A stretch of DNA of 15,260 nt from Oscillospiraceae bacterium. GTDB taxonomy: Bacteria > Bacillota > Clostridia > Oscillospirales > Ruminococcaceae. The notes beneath the pieces are model-generated. The model was not told the DNA's origin, ran no database searches, and saw only the letters and a program-made list of their open reading frames with translations. The translations under genes and the position numbers were made by a program. The stretch covers positions 1-15,260 of the forward strand of contig DXWR01000254.1 in assembly GCA_019416775.1 (NCBI GenBank), read 5' to 3'. Below, one piece after another: positions 13,668 through 15,260 of this stretch (position 1 is the first letter of the stretch; every line of letters begins with the position of its first letter).

Positions 13668-14354
13668 ATGCAATATCAAATTCTTGGAGAACCCATGCCA
13701 GTGGTGGTCTGTACCCTTCAGGGCGGGGAAGCGATGCAGACAGAAAAAGGTTCCATGGTATGGATGAGTGAAAACATGAGCATGGAAACCAATGCCGGAG
13801 GCAGCGTGGGCAAAGCCTTCAGCCGAATGTTTACCGGAGAATCCATGTTCCGGAACGTTTACACTGCCCTCGGCCAGCAGGGGATGATTGCTTTTGGTTC
13901 CAGTTTTCCAGGTTCTATTCGGGCGCTGGATGTGACACCGGATGCCCCCATTATCGCTCAGAAATCCGCGTTCCTCTGCGCGGAAATGGGGGTGGAGACC
14001 TCCATCCAGTTTCAAAAGAAGATCGGCGCTGGATTTTTTGGCGGGGAAGGCTTTATTATGCAGCGGATCTCCGGGTTCGGCAAGGTGTTTTTGGAAATCG
14101 ACGGCAGCGCCCAAGAGTACTATCTTCAGCCGGGCCAAAGCTTGATCATCGATACCAGCCATCTGGTGATGATGGATTCTACCTGCACTCTTTCTATCGA
14201 GTCGGTGAAGGGACTGAAAAATAAGGTGTTCGGCGGGGAAGGCTTCTTCAACACCAAGGTCACCGGTCCCGGCCGGGTGATGGTGCAGACTATGTCGGTG
14301 GCGGGATTGGCTGCAGTCCTGAGCCCCATGATTTCCAAAAGCGGGAACAACTAA
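13668..14354 (+). CDS. AIM24 / TIGR00266 family protein
   Basis: This 228-aa protein belongs to a widespread family (AIM24, TIGR00266) whose molecular role in bacteria is not settled. The mitochondrial homologue affects inner-membrane organisation. Family features are MQYQILGEPMPVVVCTLQGG at the start, METNAGG and a nearby GKAFSRMFTGESMF, and the repeated glycine motif FFGGEGF at 123-129 and FGGEGFF at 188-194, each followed by a T/S-G-x-G-x-V strand. This pattern indicates repeated beta-sandwich lobes. No signal peptide or membrane helix is clear apart from a mildly hydrophobic C-terminus. ATG follows TAAGGAGAGAG, 29 nt after the GH3 stop, so it may share that transcript. Confidence 0.88.
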   Translation: MQYQILGEPMPVVVCTLQGGEAMQTEKGSMVWMSENMSMETNAGGSVGKAFSRMFTGESMFRNVYTALGQQGMIAFGSSFPGSIRALDVTPDAPIIAQKSAFLCAEMGVETSIQFQKKIGAGFFGGEGFIMQRISGFGKVFLEIDGSAQEYYLQPGQSLIIDTSHLVMMDSTCTLSIESVKGLKNKVFGGEGFFNTKVTGPGRVMVQTMSVAGLAAVLSPMISKSGNN

Positions 14355-14473
14355 TCCGGATCCTTTCCTTCTTTTTGCTAAGGGCAAAAGATTCTTTGGC
14401 AGGTTGGATGGAATTCTTCTCTTTTGTAGAAAAAGGTTTGGCGGCTCTGCCTATTATATAGCCAAGAATTTTT
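14355..14473 (+). other. Spacer after the AIM24 gene
   Basis: AT-rich spacer up to the next promoter. TTTTGC (14373-14378) and GCAAAA (14384-14389) can form a 6-bp hairpin, but no T-run follows on the + strand. It is a poor terminator and I see no gene here. Confidence 0.4.
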
Positions 14474-14482
14474 TGTTATACT
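14474..14482 (+). promoter_or_regulatory. Extended -10 promoter for the DUF2798 gene leader
   Basis: TGTTATACT is an extended -10 element with a consensus-like TATACT at 14477-14482. The -35 position (about 14454-14459, TTATAT) is weak. Transcription would start near 14489 and produce a leader of about 75 nt that contains an intrinsic terminator before the coding region. Confidence 0.55.
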
Positions 14483-14495
14483 GTAACTACGACGT

Positions 14496-14545
14496 GCAGT
14501 TGGAACAACGATCGCAAAGACGCTGTTCCAGCTGTTTTTTTATTT
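14496..14545 (+). terminator. Intrinsic terminator within the leader of the DUF2798 gene
   Basis: CAGTTGGAACA (14497-14507) pairs with TGTTCCAGCTG (14524-14534) in 11 consecutive pairs with one G-U, and is followed directly by TTTTTTTATTT. This is a well-formed rho-independent terminator. It lies after the extended -10 promoter and only 18 nt before the ATG of the next gene, with the ribosome binding site GAGGAGG right behind it. It could end transcripts from upstream or attenuate the gene's own transcript. Confidence 0.85.
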
Positions 14546-14562
14546 CAGAGGAGGAGTTTAGA

Positions 14563-15027
14563 ATGCCAAAAACAAAAGGACAGGAATTGATTTTTACCAT
14601 CATGATGGTTTTGGTCATGGTATATGGCATGATTGTGTACAACATCTGCCTGGAAACAGGTGGACTGCAAAACCAACATTTTCTCACGGCGTTCCATGAG
14701 CTGTGGTTTATGGGCCCCATTGCCTTTGTGCTGGACTTTTTCCTGTACGGTCATCTTTCCAAATGGATTGCGTTCCGCATCATTGATCCCAAATCCAGCC
14801 AGTCGATTCTGATTGTTTTGACTATCTCTGCGGTAACGGTGTGCTTAATGTGTCCCACCATGAGCTTGGCGGCTACCTTGCTGATCAAGCAGCCGGACTG
14901 GAGCAACCTGGTGGTGACCTGGATGGAAACTACGGTGCTGAATTTCCCTATGGCTTTGTGTTGGCAACTGTTCTTGGCTGGACCTCTGGTACGCAAGATT
15001 TTCCGGCTGATCTTTGAACGAAACTAA
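14563..15027 (+). CDS. DUF2798-type four-helix membrane protein
   Basis: A 154-aa integral membrane protein of unknown function. Hydrophobic segments lie at about residues 8-28, 44-63, 80-103 and 122-141. Two related halves can be seen, each ending in a G-P-rich helix followed by basic residues: GPIAFVLDFFLYGHLSKWIA and NFPMALCWQLFLAGPLVRKI. The second matches the pattern I associate with DUF2798. No signal peptide cleavage or catalytic motif is evident. The ATG at 14563 has GAGGAGG at about 14549-14555. The frame is open upstream to 14404, but that extension runs through the promoter and terminator and is not credible. Regulation by the leader terminator is likely but not proven. Confidence 0.75.
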   Translation: MPKTKGQELIFTIMMVLVMVYGMIVYNICLETGGLQNQHFLTAFHELWFMGPIAFVLDFFLYGHLSKWIAFRIIDPKSSQSILIVLTISAVTVCLMCPTMSLAATLLIKQPDWSNLVVTWMETTVLNFPMALCWQLFLAGPLVRKIFRLIFERN

Positions 15028-15182
15028 CCCAATTACCTCAATGTAATCTCGGGGAAGACTAATGAAACACAATATATTAGAATGAAAATTTAATTTTGAA
15101 ATTTATCATTGAAAATACAAAGCGACATTTATGTTTTGCTTCTCTGATCCACAGTGCTATATGTAGGTTTGTCAATGATGTG
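15028..15182. other. AT-rich non-coding DNA, probably including an IS terminus
   Basis: No gene is seen. A 5-bp repeat ATTAC/GTAAT (15032-15036, 15043-15047) follows the DUF2798 stop but lacks a T-run. The part at about 15161-15182, read on the - strand, is GTGTAACACATCATTGACAA shifted just past the transposase stop. It resembles the ends of IS30-family elements, so the element probably ends here. The inverted repeat partner lies outside the window. Confidence 0.35.
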
Positions 15183-15260
15183 TTACACATTAGGGAAACT
15201 AGATAGGACTTGTTCAGGAGACTGCCAGTTGAGAGGACGCATAGGGAAATTGTTATAGGC
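15183..15260 (-). mobile_element. IS30-like transposase, C-terminal 25 residues (cut by window end)
   Basis: On the - strand, from the window edge, a frame reads AYNNFPMRPLNWQSPEQVLS and then SFPNV before a stop (TAA, 15183-15185). The spacing NNxPxxxLxxxxPxxV matches the C-terminal end of IS30-family DDE transposases (for example the NNRPRKCLGFKTP type). It fits IS3 transposase ends less well because of the shorter distance from YN to the conserved Leu. Whether the element is intact cannot be told from this fragment. Confidence 0.6.

Noticed and set aside
14373..14389. Hairpin after the AIM24 gene as a terminator
   Set aside because: The stem is only 6 A-T-rich pairs with no T-run after it on the + strand.
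14404..14562. 53-codon upstream extension of the DUF2798 gene
   Set aside because: It runs through the promoter and terminator hairpin, while ATG 14563 has a strong ribosome binding site and a family-like start.
1..15260. CRISPR array, toxin-antitoxin pair, biosynthetic cluster or multi-gene defence system
   Set aside because: No regularly spaced repeats, no paired small toxin-like genes and no defence or biosynthetic enzymes were seen. The accessory genes do not form a recognisable system.

Overview
The window is the distal part of a bacterial S10-spc-alpha ribosomal protein supercluster, followed by a small accessory tail. Several traits point to a moderately GC-rich Clostridia bacterium (Firmicutes/Bacillota), plausibly of the Oscillospiraceae type. 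These are strong AGGAGG-type ribosome binding sites almost everywhere, the zinc form of S14 (61 aa), a zinc-lid adenylate kinase, the order secY-adk-map-[KOW protein]-infA-rpmJ-rpsM-rpsK-rpsD-rpoA-rplQ, and a S4 of the clostridial kind. The assignment is inference from gene order and protein style, not from a database search.

Region 1 (1-11058), all on the + strand: 3' end of rplP, then rpmC, rpsQ, rplN, rplX, rplE, rpsZ, rpsH, rplF, rplR, rpsE, rpmD, rplO, secY, adk, map, a KOW RNA-binding protein, infA, rpmJ, rpsM, rpsK, rpsD, rpoA, rplQ. Most gaps are below 50 nt and no clear internal promoter was seen. The two long gaps, rpsZ-rpsH (110 nt) and rpsD-rpoA (122 nt), both hold inverted repeats and are the best candidates for cis-acting RNA control. 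The genes supply ribosomal proteins of both subunits, initiation factor IF-1, the core RNA polymerase alpha subunit, the protein-export channel SecY, N-terminal methionine removal (Map) and adenylate balance (Adk).

Region 2 (11059-11235): a 14-bp UUCG-capped hairpin ends 6 nt before a tRNA-Arg(CCU) with encoded CCA. A canonical rho-independent terminator follows the tRNA. The tRNA has a C5-A68 mismatch in its acceptor stem.

Region 3 (11236-15027): visibly AT-richer DNA with a 257-aa orphan that carries the motif order of the uracil-DNA glycosylase superfamily in altered form. Then come a membrane-anchored glycoside hydrolase family 3 protein, an AIM24/TIGR00266 protein and a four-helix DUF2798-type membrane protein. 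The last one is preceded by an extended -10 promoter and an intrinsic terminator inside its own leader, an arrangement that suggests attenuation.

Region 4 (15028-15260): AT-rich non-coding DNA, then the 3' end of an IS30-like transposase on the - strand, cut by the window edge.

I found no CRISPR array, no defence-island signature and no convincing new multi-gene system. The most novel items are the glycosylase-like orphan, the leader terminator before the DUF2798 gene, the hairpin-tRNA arrangement and the two structured operon gaps.
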